From assembly GCF_030848805.1 (NCBI RefSeq), contig NC_092359.1:2035001-2099000 (forward strand): a stretch of 64,000 nucleotides of DNA, read 5' to 3'. The stretch's first letter is position 1; each line of letters opens with the position of its first letter. A program made the position numbers and the translations under genes. This stretch comes from Temnothorax longispinosus (lineage: Eukaryota > Arthropoda > Insecta > Hymenoptera > Formicidae). Under the pieces are notes generated by a model. It was not told where the DNA came from and searched no databases. It worked only from the letters and a program-made list of their open reading frames with translations. Below are positions 36,098 to 47,016 of this stretch, one piece after another.

Positions 36098-37201
36098 TTT
36101 AGACAGCTAACTGACAAGCGGCGCTTTATCTCTTTTTTCGGCAGCCAGTAAAAGCCATACGTAAAAAATCAGTTATGCAATTTGCCTTTCATTAGCGATA
36201 GTCGGTCCTCAGCGAGAAAGCAACACTTTTTTTTAACTATATATACGGACGACGTTCGATCGAAAAAGAATAAAATTAGAAGTTTGCAAATTCAACGACT
36301 CTCGCTTATAAATATGTATATTGTATATGTATATTCTATTTTCGCGTCGATGCTCGATTACAATCCGCGGAATCTAAAATATGATTGCAAAATTGATAAT
36401 AAACGTAGAATATGCCAAGCGAATGCGGTTTGTATTGTTCGAGTAAAATTTTATCTTAACATATTTAATTTTTAATAAAAAAAGACATTAAATATTAAAT
36501 ATAAAAATATCTGTGTGAACAATCAGACACTGAATTTTCATTGAGGGCGGATTGATTTACAATAAAAAAAAACAGTAATGAAAATGAATTAAGTTCTGAC
36601 GTTAATAATAAATAAAGGCATATAGACTTGGTTGAATTTTCTCTGTTAACAAATATGTCTTTCGAGCTGTCATATAGTATCTTATTCCCAGAAATAAATC
36701 ATTAATTTACCGATATAAAAGTTAATTTATATATTCAGACGTGAGAACGACCAGGTTTTCACATCCAGCGATGAATGAAGGTAACTTGAATTCGTAGTTC
36801 AAATTCAAATTATATTCGATTTAACAATGAGTCATTTTTAACAATTTCTATATAGGTCACCACTGCTCCTACTCAGTATATCATTAATTTAACTAAAACA
36901 ATAGAGTTAAAATAATACTGTTTTGTGTTAAAATAATAAATTTCGACACACATGGTAGTTAAAAATAACAAAATGTTATTTAACTACTCAAGGTTTAAAT
37001 TTCATCCTTTAATATTTAATAGTATAAATACTTATATTTAATGCGCATAGATTGTAGCCATTATGAATTAAAATTAAATTCTAATTTGCTTGACTCATAT
37101 GTCATAAGTATTTATAAGAATTGTATTTATATAAGAACAAAGAAACTGAACACTTTAACATTTAATATTTAATATTTAATAAAAAATATTTTCATCAATG
37201 C
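36098..37201. other. Non-coding spacer
   Basis: Very A+T-rich, no feature recognised. Confidence 0.5.
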
Positions 37202-37287
37202 CCCTTATCTGGAAACAAACAATACTTACCTCTGTAAATATACAATATTTAATAAAAGTATAAGTATTGTTTGTCTCCAGATAAGGA
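37202..37287. mobile_element. Short foldback, about 86 bp
   Basis: CCTTATCTGGAAACAAACAA near 37202 pairs with TTGTTTGTCTCCAGATAAGG ending at 37287. Could be a tiny MITE or a hairpin. Confidence 0.6.
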
Positions 37288-37547
37288 TTCGTTCATTTCG
37301 TCTCGGGAATTCAATTTTTAATAGTTTAATCAAAATAATTGATTGTATAAACGTTAATAAAGATAGATCAAAGGTCTATTTAGCGAAATAGAAATTAACG
37401 CTGTATAAGCTGAGTAGCACACAGTATCCGTACTGTTCGGAGTACCAAAGTATATATATATATTTGGATTACAGATATCCGATCAGAAGACATCAAGTAA
37501 GAAAATTAACAGTCGAAAAATAATACGGAAGCCGCACGAATACATAC

Positions 37548-38000
37548 CTTATTTGAAAATAAAATAACAATCCGTGGATTTTCAATCCGATATCCGGCGC
37601 TGTTGCGCACGGTTCGACGCCTGGCGACGGCCAAAATATTATTTTCTCGAAACGTGCCTTATCGATCGCCTGATTTTCCAAAATCTTTGCCTATAATCCC
37701 ACGAAGTCGACGAGATAAACGCGTGTGCGAGCACGTCGACTTCTCGACGGTGAAAATATTTGGACGTCACGTTCGCACGGATCCGTAACTGTTCCCACGA
37801 ATTCGTCGACTCAACTATGTAGGAAGAAGCGGAAGAACCGCAAACGGAGCACCCGGCCACCCGGCGATAGACACGTGGAGAGACCAAGTGTCGGTTTTGA
37901 TCTGCGGCCTGACGCCGTAGACGCGAGAGATTTAAACCCTCCCTCCAAATTCGTCGGCCGTCGGGTCGGTCACCGTCGGCCGTGAACGACGCTCACAATT
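37548..38000 (-). other. Probable non-coding first exon and promoter of HMG-CoA reductase
   Basis: A CpG-rich block in otherwise A+T-rich DNA. On the minus strand it ends with a strong donor, AAATAAG then GTATGTA, at 37547. It is on the right strand to splice to the acceptor at 31476, giving a first intron of about 6 kb. Inference from composition and splice signals; the transcription start is not fixed. Confidence 0.4.
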
Positions 38001-38517
38001 GCCGCCGCGTTGCATTCTCGGCCGTCTCCGCGCGCGCTCGATTGCACTCGGGGGATGGCGCGCAGGCGCAGACGCGTCCAGTCGCGTGCACGCACCGACC
38101 CGAATGGCGCAATTTTCATGCGATTTGTGAAATTTCTCGATCTGCTGGAAAAAAATGTTTTCAGATGAATCGACGTATCCATGGTTTCTTCATTCCGACA
38201 CGTCCCGACACGCGTTTGGGAATTCGTCGCTTCGATAACAATATCTAAATGAACAACGTCGATATGCGATACATCGAAAGTCGCGCGCCGAGACTTTAAA
38301 TATTCAAATTCGTTACGCGAACGATATAAATGTAAAACAAGTGAAAGATAAGAAGACATTAAAGGTGCCAATTCATGAGATGCTGAATATTCAGCGTCGT
38401 CGCTGAATCGTCGTTAATCGTGCCAGTACAATCAAACATAGACTTCAAAATACGTAAAAGATTAATTACTTTCAAGTAATATCTTCAAGTAATAATATTT
38501 TATGGATACATATATAA
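38001..38517. other. Promoter-flanking and spacer sequence
   Basis: C+G-rich to about 38110, then A+T-rich. No coding feature recognised. Confidence 0.45.
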
Positions 38518-38663
38518 GGGCTGGTTGTTCTCCGCCTGTTGGTAAACTACCTAATAGTTAAATCATATGTATGTCTTTGTTTATCCTTTACATTGGACAA
38601 AGATATAATAGACATGTGATTTAACTATCAGGTAGCTTATCAATAGGTTGGAACAACCGGCCC
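38518..38663. mobile_element. PIF/Harbinger-like MITE, family B copy 2
   Basis: 146 bp, ends GGGCTGGTTGTTC and GGAACAACCGGCCC, flanked by TAA on both sides (38515-38517 and 38664-38666). Inner TTGGTAAACTACCTAATAGT pairs with its diverged complement. Same family as 34503-34637. Confidence 0.85.
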
Positions 38664-39525
38664 TAAATAAAAGATATTATTTCTGAAGTTTTTTGCTTGC
38701 TGAAAATGAGCGTCGAGCGTCAACGTGAAGAGGCACCTTTATGACCTCACCAATCGATAGCATAATCGAGGCATAGCAATAAAATATTTTTTATTAAATA
38801 TTAAATATTGAAGTCTTCGCACAGTTTCTTTTTTTTTCTAAGTAAAATTCTTATAATACTTATGACGTATGAGTCGCGCAATATAAAAATTTAATTCCAA
38901 TTTATAATGGCTATGTATCCATACGCATCATACATACAAGATTTATATTATTCATTTTACGAGTGCGTTTTTAGATAAATTCGGCGATCGTCTCAGAATA
39001 AAAAAATAGAGAGATTTTTTATATACATATAGATATGTAAATCTGTGGAAAACATTGTAAATTTTTTTCCAACGTCATTATTCATGTAGCTATTGTACAT
39101 ACAATCTATGTAACGTTTTCCGTAGATTTATATAAATAATTTATGACCATTGGTTTAAACATTCGAAATACTTACTATACATGCTGTACCAACAAAAATT
39201 ACTATAGTTGCAAATAGCTGTTATTACGAATTTAGTGGGGCCTTCTACTATAATACAATGGAGATAAAATAATAATAGTAAAAATACGTAATAACATAAG
39301 AAATGGAGAATCCTCTATCGTACGATTTATTATTGACGTACCTATAAGATGCTAGAAAATATATAATATAATAATGCCGATGAATTTAGATAATCAAAAT
39401 GTCAACAAATTGCGCGCTATTTTGGTTAAGGAGGTTGGTTGCCGTCACGTTGCAGCGGAGCAGGGAAAAGCCTATATAGGTGTGTTTTCGTCACGTAAAA
39501 TAAACGAGTTTTAGCAAATGAATAC
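38664..39525. other. Non-coding spacer
   Basis: A+T-rich, nothing recognised. Confidence 0.5.
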
Positions 39526-40150
39526 GAGGATCAGTACGAAAGTAATGCCTCCTAATATTTTTTTTTAAATCTGGCGTTATAGAAAAAAAATTTTGCGCTT
39601 TAATGAGCGCTGGTGTTGAGTGGTATTGTGGTCCTTTACGTGAGTTTGTCACACGAGCAGTTCGAACTGGAGTAGGTACCTATGTTTCAAATGTGCGTAA
39701 CAGACAAAAAGGACGGTTGAATTTCTTACCGTGGAAGAAGTGAGTTCCAATGGCTGCATTCAGCGGAAAAAGCGGCTCAATAATTTTTTTATTATAATTG
39801 GTTTCTACCCTTGGATCCAGGGAAGAACTAAAGGCAAGGTCCAATATTTAAAAAAAATTACTGATCGCTTGCCGAGTCGCTTTTTCTGTTGAACGCAGCA
39901 TTGAAATTTATTCGCATCTCAGAAATGTTTATGTTAATATCATTTTTGAAATACAAATAGATTTCAATAGGACTCACTTCTTCCACGGTAAGAAATTCAA
40001 CCACAACCCTTGTCCGTTACGCACATTTGAAACACACGTCACTTCGAACTGCTCGTGTGACACACTCATGTAAATGATCACAATACCACTCAATATAACT
40101 CAACTAGAGACTTCAAATAACAACTCATTGAAACGCAAAATTTTAATATA
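39526..40150. mobile_element. Mariner-like foldback remnant
   Basis: Left part (CAGTACGAAAGTAATGCC, then CACACGAGCAGTTCGAACTG, GAATTTCTTACCGTGGAAGA) recurs inverted at right (TCTTCCACGGTAAGAAATTC, GTTCGAACT-type GAACTGCTCGTGTGACACAC). An inner pair (AAAAGCGGCTC / GAGTCGCTTTT) brackets the apex. It looks like two inverted copies of a mariner 5' end, shared with 30783-31102. No intact transposase frame. Confidence 0.6.
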
Positions 40151-40863
40151 CATAAATTTAAAAGAAAAGAAAATATATGAAAATAATGATGTGATTAACC
40201 GAAACAAATTATTTAAAGAACACCTTCAATTCCATGTGAAATCCACTATTGAAAATCTCTTATGTAGACATGCAAAAATTATGCAGACTTGTGTAATCTG
40301 ACAAATGTCAAAAGTTAGTAAATGCACGAATAATTTTATTCTCGCGTTGCAAGAAAATTCAATAACACAATACTGATTTGAAAAAGAAACGACACAATAT
40401 GCTATATATTAAGCTACATATTTATCTATATATATTTCGTTACTGCGCATTCTTTATAATTTCTTATCTATAACGGCGCTCGTAAGTAAAATTAAATATT
40501 AAATATTAAAGTCGTCAATGTCTTTTTCTCTGTAAATGGAATTCTTGTGAATATTTATGACGTATAAATCGTGTAAATTTAGAATTTAAATTTAATTTTA
40601 ATTTATAATAATCGCTATATAATTCAAACGCAAGTTACAACTAAAAGCACACAGAATTCAGTGAGCAGTAAAAAAGTATTTGGCATCAGTTCAACTGTAG
40701 GAATTAAAGTGGAGATCCGTGATCAGTATCCACAAAATAGTGCACGATTGCGACTCGAAATACACAAACTTTATTCGATGCTAATATCCAGCTTTAATCG
40801 TAAAAGTTTACTACGAATGACTAACCAACAATTATTTCCAACGAAACGATCTGCAAAGAATAT

Positions 40864-40912
<49 letters not shown>

Positions 40913-42396
40913 GTACGCACGATCTGTTTATTGTAAGCCATCCGATCGTTACGGCTGGCAATTTCGCAATTCGCAGGCGCATTTTAGAAAAGTAGTAATG
41001 CATGCGTGCAAAACTTTTCAGCTTGTACGACGATTTAAAAGAAGACGATGTCGTGCGACAAGTCAAACTTGATCCCGATTAAAAAGAAGCGAATTATTAT
41101 TCAAATAATTAAAATAAGAATAATTATTCAAATCAACTGTTCAAAAAGAGATTGACTGGAATGCGTTAAACAAATTTAATTCCAATTAAAAAAAAAGAAT
41201 TATTAAGAACGGTCATTTAATGCCAAATTTATTTTGTTTAATCAATTGTAAGTAGTAACCGAAAATCTGGACACGGATCATCGTTATTTAAATTGTTCGG
41301 AAATTACGTGCTGTACTTCGTAGTATAGCAGGACATATACTGCTGAGACGGTACAACACTTTCCTGAAGCTATTTTAACATCCCTTATAGGATTAGATTA
41401 GAAGTGAGTTTCATATGCTGTACATCGTGCGTATGTGCACGTCGACAGTGGAAATGCTTTCGTGCGCGCGATTCCGGCCGACGAAGCATTCATCTCGCTG
41501 CTTTTCAAACTGTATCTTCGCCGACGATCGACTTCGCAAACCTCTCGCAAACCTCTGCAAAACTCACTCGCGCTTCGAGAGGTTCAACTTTGTTTGGTAG
41601 ATAAATGAATATGGGCAATTCCTGGATATGTATCATCACATTATCGCGTGCGTCATCCCGATTCGCGTTAATCGATTATTTATGACAGAGAAACACAATT
41701 GGGGGAGAGCTTCTTACGCACATATATATTTACGACAATAAATTTCTTTTCTACTACGTAGATTTGTAATTCTTGGTATACACACGCATATTTCTCGTAC
41801 TTCAAACGATGGTACAAAGTCGATTGTCTGATGTGTTCCATCTATATACAAAATAATTCAGAAAGACGATCCATCTCGATTCGACAGAAGAACTACGGTA
41901 TAAATCAATGGTTAATTATACCTAACGCTATTAATTGACAAAATGATAAAATGATACATGTTAAAATTCAAATTTATATATCGCAATACTTTCAAAATAA
42001 ATGGTATATAACCAGGAAGTAATATTTTACTTCAAGAATTTTGATTGCGCAAGTAGAGATAAACTTTACATTTCTTTTCAAAATTCAAGATAAGGTAAAG
42101 AAAGGTTATTTAAGTCAGTTAAAAAAAAACAGCTAAACAAATTTTCAAGACATATAAAAATCCAAACCAAGTGGCTCCAAGAGCTTGGAGAGGAGGGGCG
42201 GGGAAGGGGGACTGAGACAAGTAAAAACATCGAATCGGCCTTAACAATAAATTAATGTAGAATATAACTATATAGAACATCATGATTCAAAAAGTCCCTC
42301 CCTACCCTATTCAGGATAGTTTTCCTAGGACAATTATTGTTGTTCTTTTCTTTACAAATCAACGACTCTTCGGAGCTGACAAAAGTCAGACGACAA
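40151..42396. other. Non-coding spacer
   Basis: A+T-rich except for a short C+G-richer patch around 41420-41600, where two overlapping frames lack domains. No gene called. Confidence 0.5.
40867..40911. repeat. (TA)n microsatellite, about 45 bp
   Basis: Uninterrupted AT/TA run. It also generates spurious Tyr-Ile repeat frames. Confidence 0.95.
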
Positions 42397-42858
42397 CCAT
42401 GCACGGCGGGCACATGTGTACGTGGGCCAACGCAATTACCAAAACTTATAGAAAAAAAAAAACAAAGGTCGTTCGTGCCTCGTGTTACGTTTCACGGTGC
42501 GTAAAGCCCCTTGCACAATGCCAGGCAACAGGCAATAAGAACAGGGAATAAAAATCAGAAATCATGTATAAATGCAGAATAACCAGTGACACAGGCAATA
42601 GGCACAGAGTTTCCGTCACGTTGGAAATTCTATGCCTATTGCCTGTTGCCAACCAATCATAGCATTCGAATTTTTAGGTTGTAATTAACAATTTTTTGGT
42701 TATTTCCTGTTCCTATTGCGTGTTGCCTGGCATTGTGCAAAGGGCTTTACGCATCGTGAAACGTGACACGAGGCACGAACGACCGTTGTTTTTTTTTCCC
42801 ATAAGTTTTGGTAATACGTGCGTTGGCCCACGTACGCACACGTGCCCGCCGTGCATGG
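42397..42858. mobile_element. Long-armed foldback element, 462 bp
   Basis: Arms of about 155 bp: left starts CCATGCACGGCGGGCACATG and runs through GTTCGTGCCTCGTGTTACGT and GCACAATGCCAGGCAACAGG; right mirrors it and ends GCCCGCCGTGCATGG. The 150-bp centre holds a second palindrome (CAGGCAATAGGCACAGA / TATGCCTATTGCCTG), so it is a nested structure. Non-coding. Shares motifs with 35690-35822. Confidence 0.8.
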
Positions 42859-43694
42859 GGAAAGGGGCTTAAAGTGCGTAGTAAGATGGAAAGCGGGAGA
42901 GAAACCCGCCGGTCGCGTCGAGCAAACAGCGCGGTTTCGGGTAATCGACGGTCGCTGCGCGAACAGCGCGAAGGCTTCGACAAGCAAAGTGGAAAATCGC
43001 GAGCGAATCCGGCGGGCGATCGCACCTTCTCTTGTCTTCGGCATCGCGCCCCGATATGCCGTCCAGTTTTATTCAAGATATAAAACGGCCCTGCTGTTCT
43101 CGGCGACTTTAGTTCTCGGCGTTACACGCGAGAAAGGCCCAGCGCGCGAGGCTTTGCGACGCCTCGTAGAAATCGGCTACCTCGCTTTCTAACGGGTCGT
43201 TTATCCGCGATACCGTCGGATCGTTTCATGCGCCGCGAACGGATCCCGCGCGTTCTCCGCTTCTTTTCCGCCGCAAAATCAAATTAATGATTCATTACAA
43301 CGAAGTTGATCTCGCGTTCTCAGAGCTGAGAGTTCCTCGCGTAAACGGGGAAAGGGTTATCTATACCCGACCGGGGGGATTTCCACGTAGAAGTTGCGAG
43401 CGGCGAGGGATCTAGAGACGTCGACGAAAGAATTGCGCATTTGCCGGTTTGATTTGGCGCTAAAATTAAACCGCGACCGGGGGAATGATGAAAATAATAA
43501 GGAAAATACGTGCATGCTCCGTTTCGTGTCTCGTTTCTCGATCGCGAAGAGCTCCTCTCTCTCTCTCATAAATCGCACGCGTTTCAAACAATTTACAGAA
43601 ACGGCACGCGGCACGTACGTTTTCACGGTCAGCAGAGGGCCGAAATTAACGGAGTATGTTTTCGCCGGAAACTACCGGCTTCGCCGAATGCGGA
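42859..43694. other. C+G-richer spacer
   Basis: CpG-rich with several overlapping frames on both strands but no domain. May hold a promoter for an unseen non-coding transcript. Confidence 0.35.
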
Positions 43695-43733
43695 ATGGTG
43701 CGTGTCCACTTGCGAGTAAGAACTCTCGAGAGC

Positions 43734-43786
<53 letters not shown>

Positions 43787-43859
43787 CTCTGAGAGTCTCT
43801 CTCTCTCTCTCTTTCTTTTTGCTCTCGAGAGTTTTTACTCGCAGGTGGAGACGCACCAT
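43695..43859. mobile_element. Palindromic element with (GA)n/(CT)n apex
   Basis: Outer arms ATGGTGCGTGTCCACTTGCG and CGCAGGTGGAGACGCACCAT, inner AACTCTCGAGAGCAAAAAGA and its complement. The arms meet in a GA run that turns into a CT run at about 43791, so the microsatellite itself is part of the palindrome. 165 bp. Confidence 0.8.
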
Positions 43860-44260
43860 AACAGGCGTACCTATATATACGCGGTGCGCAGGTAGTCGCC
43901 AAAGCGAGCAAACGTAATTCGACGAAGTCGCGATGTGTTCTCGCAACATCATGCATGAGACACCGGCGATCATCTTTTATTCCGATCATCTGTCCGGCTT
44001 CTCGGATGTATCATTTGCGCTATACGTGACCGCAATATACACGACAATCTCAGCTGCACGCTGCACAGATCGCGATTATTTTCAGGGAGGAAGGCGAAAC
44101 CTTCCACCGAGATCCCGCGGCTTTCAAATGCTAAACGTTAAAACGCCACGTGAATATGATTACATCACGCGGTTTCGCTGTTCCTAAAATACGCCGTAAA
44201 ATCAAACATTATCATCGGTATCGCTCTGCATATGATCAGCCTTTTCGGTGCATTCGGATT
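43860..44260. other. Non-coding spacer
   Basis: No feature recognised. Confidence 0.5.
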
Positions 44261-44410
44261 CTCTAAATCTGAACCAGTGAAAAGTTACTGAAATGGCATA
44301 CTTTACTCTGATATCAGTGAATAGTCATTGAATGCATCAGTGACTATTCACTGATATCAGTCTAAAGTCCTATGCCATTTCAGTGACTTTTCACTGATTC
44401 CGATTTAGAG
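44261..44410. mobile_element. Palindromic MITE, 150 bp
   Basis: Ends CTCTAAATC and GATTTAGAG; arms include CAGTGAAAAGTTACTGAAAT and its near-complement, and an inner stem CTGATATCAGTGAATAGTCA against TGACTATTCACTGATATCAG. Non-coding. Confidence 0.8.
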
Positions 44411-46818
44411 AGCAAAGTCATTGTTGATTGCTAAAAGCTTACGCACTTGGCTTACGCACTTGAAGCTACGGAGTGCCAGATGAACTCAAAGATTTGTTTT
44501 TTTTTTATCCCATCCGTTGTCTACGAGCGGGGGGAGGAGACGAAAGAAGAATTTATTTCGACCTCGCGGTATCTGATGGTGGACATTAAAAGCCGGATTG
44601 GCTTATCGTTACTGACGAACTACCGATCGACCAAAAAGGAAAAGAAAGGAAAGCGAAAGAGAATGCGTCAACGTAACTACATGTGTCGGTGCACAGAAAG
44701 AAAAAAAGTGTCAAATATATGCGCAATAACAATCTATAATCTTCTTCTAAGAATTTCTTATAAGAGCTTCTTATCTCGACCTTTTTTTGCCTAATTTAAC
44801 GGTAAAATATGACAAAAAAATTATCTCCGTGTATAAGTCTTCACTTGACACTTCTTTTTTTTTCTGTGTATGCGCAACATGTATACGTCAGCGCTGCAGA
44901 CAGATTCGTCGGGGCACGACAATGCCTGCGACAGTAAATGTTGGAATAGATTTGTCGCAATTTAAAGTCAGTCCCACATACACGGAGGAGCGGGCGCGTG
45001 TATGACGTTAACGCACCCGCGTTCCTGCGTGCACGCGCGACGCGGTTTCTCTCGCCGTAGAACGCACGCGGCATACTCATGACGCGTGCTGACGGAGAAA
45101 AAAAAAACATCCGGGATTCCCCCGAGTCGAGAGTGCACGGCCAAATCTGCGAGAACCCATCGTCTGATAAGTCTCGATATTAACATCAGCGTGATTCATA
45201 TTAATCTGCTCTGTGGCCGTTACAAATATTGACGCAAGTACGACGCACAGGAACTTATCGCAACTAGGAAACGATTAACTAACCAAATATTAACTCAAAC
45301 ATTCTCGTTGGCTAAGATATATCGCAACTAGGAAGCGTTTAGCGTAAAATTAGCTGAAGTAATCTTCAGCTTAAGGTCGTAATCATTATTTGACTATCCT
45401 CGTAAAAATTTCGATTGTTACTATTCGTTCGACGCATTAATACACTTTTAAAGCGCAATTCTTCGTATATTCGTCGTTACATATTTTGTTTAACTTTGCT
45501 GTTCTTTTTCCACCGGTCTTCTGCGCGCGATTAATCATTCAATTCGAAAAATGGACCTGTGCATTAATACATATATAACGCTTGAAGGGAATCTATGGAA
45601 GGTTCTCCGGAATGCTTTATCCATGTACTCGCGCGTCCCGCGAGATCCGCGTATTCGGCGTTATCACCTCCGTGCGAACATAGAATCTTTCAATTTACGG
45701 TCAATTTTGCCAGTTTTGCCTTTTAATTTGTGCCCGTGACGAAAGTTTGCTCGCCTAATCTATCGCTTCCTGTCACACTTTCTAAAGAAGTCCGTATGTG
45801 CGTGTACGTGACCGTCCAAATTATGCACGACGAAGTTATGCGTGTACACCCTACGACGTGGCACAATCGAGTCGGCGAACCGCGTAATAATAGACGATAC
45901 GTTCAACGAAAATCTCTATTTCCAAATGTCGGTGCGCCCAGTAAGCGAGCCGACTCGGAATCGTTTGTCGCAGCGGGATTTAACTCTTAAATGCGCAATT
46001 TTTCGTAGCGTTCTGAGTATTTTCTGGAACGACCTTTCCATCCAAAAGGGAAAGAAGAACCAGAAGGGCTGTTTACAGATCTGCAAAGCGCGTTTTATTT
46101 CGAACTTCAGGAGGGAAAGTACGCGGAGCATCGAAAAGTCGCTTTGCATACATGTAAAACTTAAAAAAAAAAAAAGTTCGGGATAAGCCTCAACTTATTG
46201 TCGCGTCTCCAACTGGGAATTCCAGTTCTTTAAGTATACTATCAACAACTATATGAAAAGCTGCGCATTTAAGGGTTAAAGTGCGTCGTGTGATCACGCG
46301 ACGCGTGACTCCGATTCGATTTGAGTTGCAACAATAGGCCTGTTTCACATTGAGGAGAAAAAGAGAAAAGATGAACCGTGCAAGAAGTTCAGTTGGAAAA
46401 AAGTAGACCCGGACTTACAGCAAAGATATATAAATTGTTGCTGTTTACAGCAACAATATGTGAATTATTTCCATCAATAATATGTATGTACATCAGTGAT
46501 AAAACCTCCGGTCGTAAACTGTTGCTAGAAAAATGTATTGCTCGAAGCAAATTCAATACTGTTGCTGAGCATTTGCGGAGGTAGATTTACATGACGGACG
46601 TTTATGGACATAAATATAACAGACGTTTTGCTAACGTCCGAGAAAGTTGAAACTTCATAACTTGCTTTGTACTTCAGCGCACTATTTTGTCTCAATAAAA
46701 TCGTTAAATCGCTTTTCGACATTACTGCTCAATCTTGCTTACAAGATGTTATGTTGCACAGCTCTCTTCAAACTTTTAGAAAATTTCAGCATATTTTTCT
46801 TACATCTTTTTGCAAACA
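44411..46818. other. Non-coding spacer
   Basis: Mixed composition with a C+G-richer patch near 44980-45130. No domain-bearing frame. Confidence 0.45.
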
Positions 46819-46930
46819 ATGGGAGTTTTCCAGCAAGCGACACAAGTCGACACAAGTATTGCTTCATCTTTGTTATTTATTGCTTAAAAAAACGATACGA
46901 TGTTTGTGTCGCTTGCTGAAAAGTTCCCAA
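46819..46930. mobile_element. Short foldback, about 112 bp
   Basis: GGGAGTTTTCCAGCAAGCGA from 46821 pairs with CGCTTGCTGAAAAGTTCCC ending 46928. Confidence 0.65.
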
Positions 46931-46971
46931 TCGTATAGGTAAACTTTCCAAAAAGAGAGAAAGAAAGAGAG

Positions 46972-46975
<4 letters not shown>

Positions 46976-47013
<38 letters not shown>
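46976..47013. repeat. (GA)n microsatellite
   Basis: About 38 bases of GA repeat, preceded by a longer impure purine tract. Confidence 0.9.

Positions 47014-47016
<3 letters not shown>

Noticed and set aside
40661..41066. Frames with Tyr-Ile repeats on both strands
   Set aside because: Generated by the (TA)n microsatellite.
43394..43989. Several frames with Arg-Glu or Leu-Ser repeats
   Set aside because: Generated by the GA/CT palindrome at 43695-43859.
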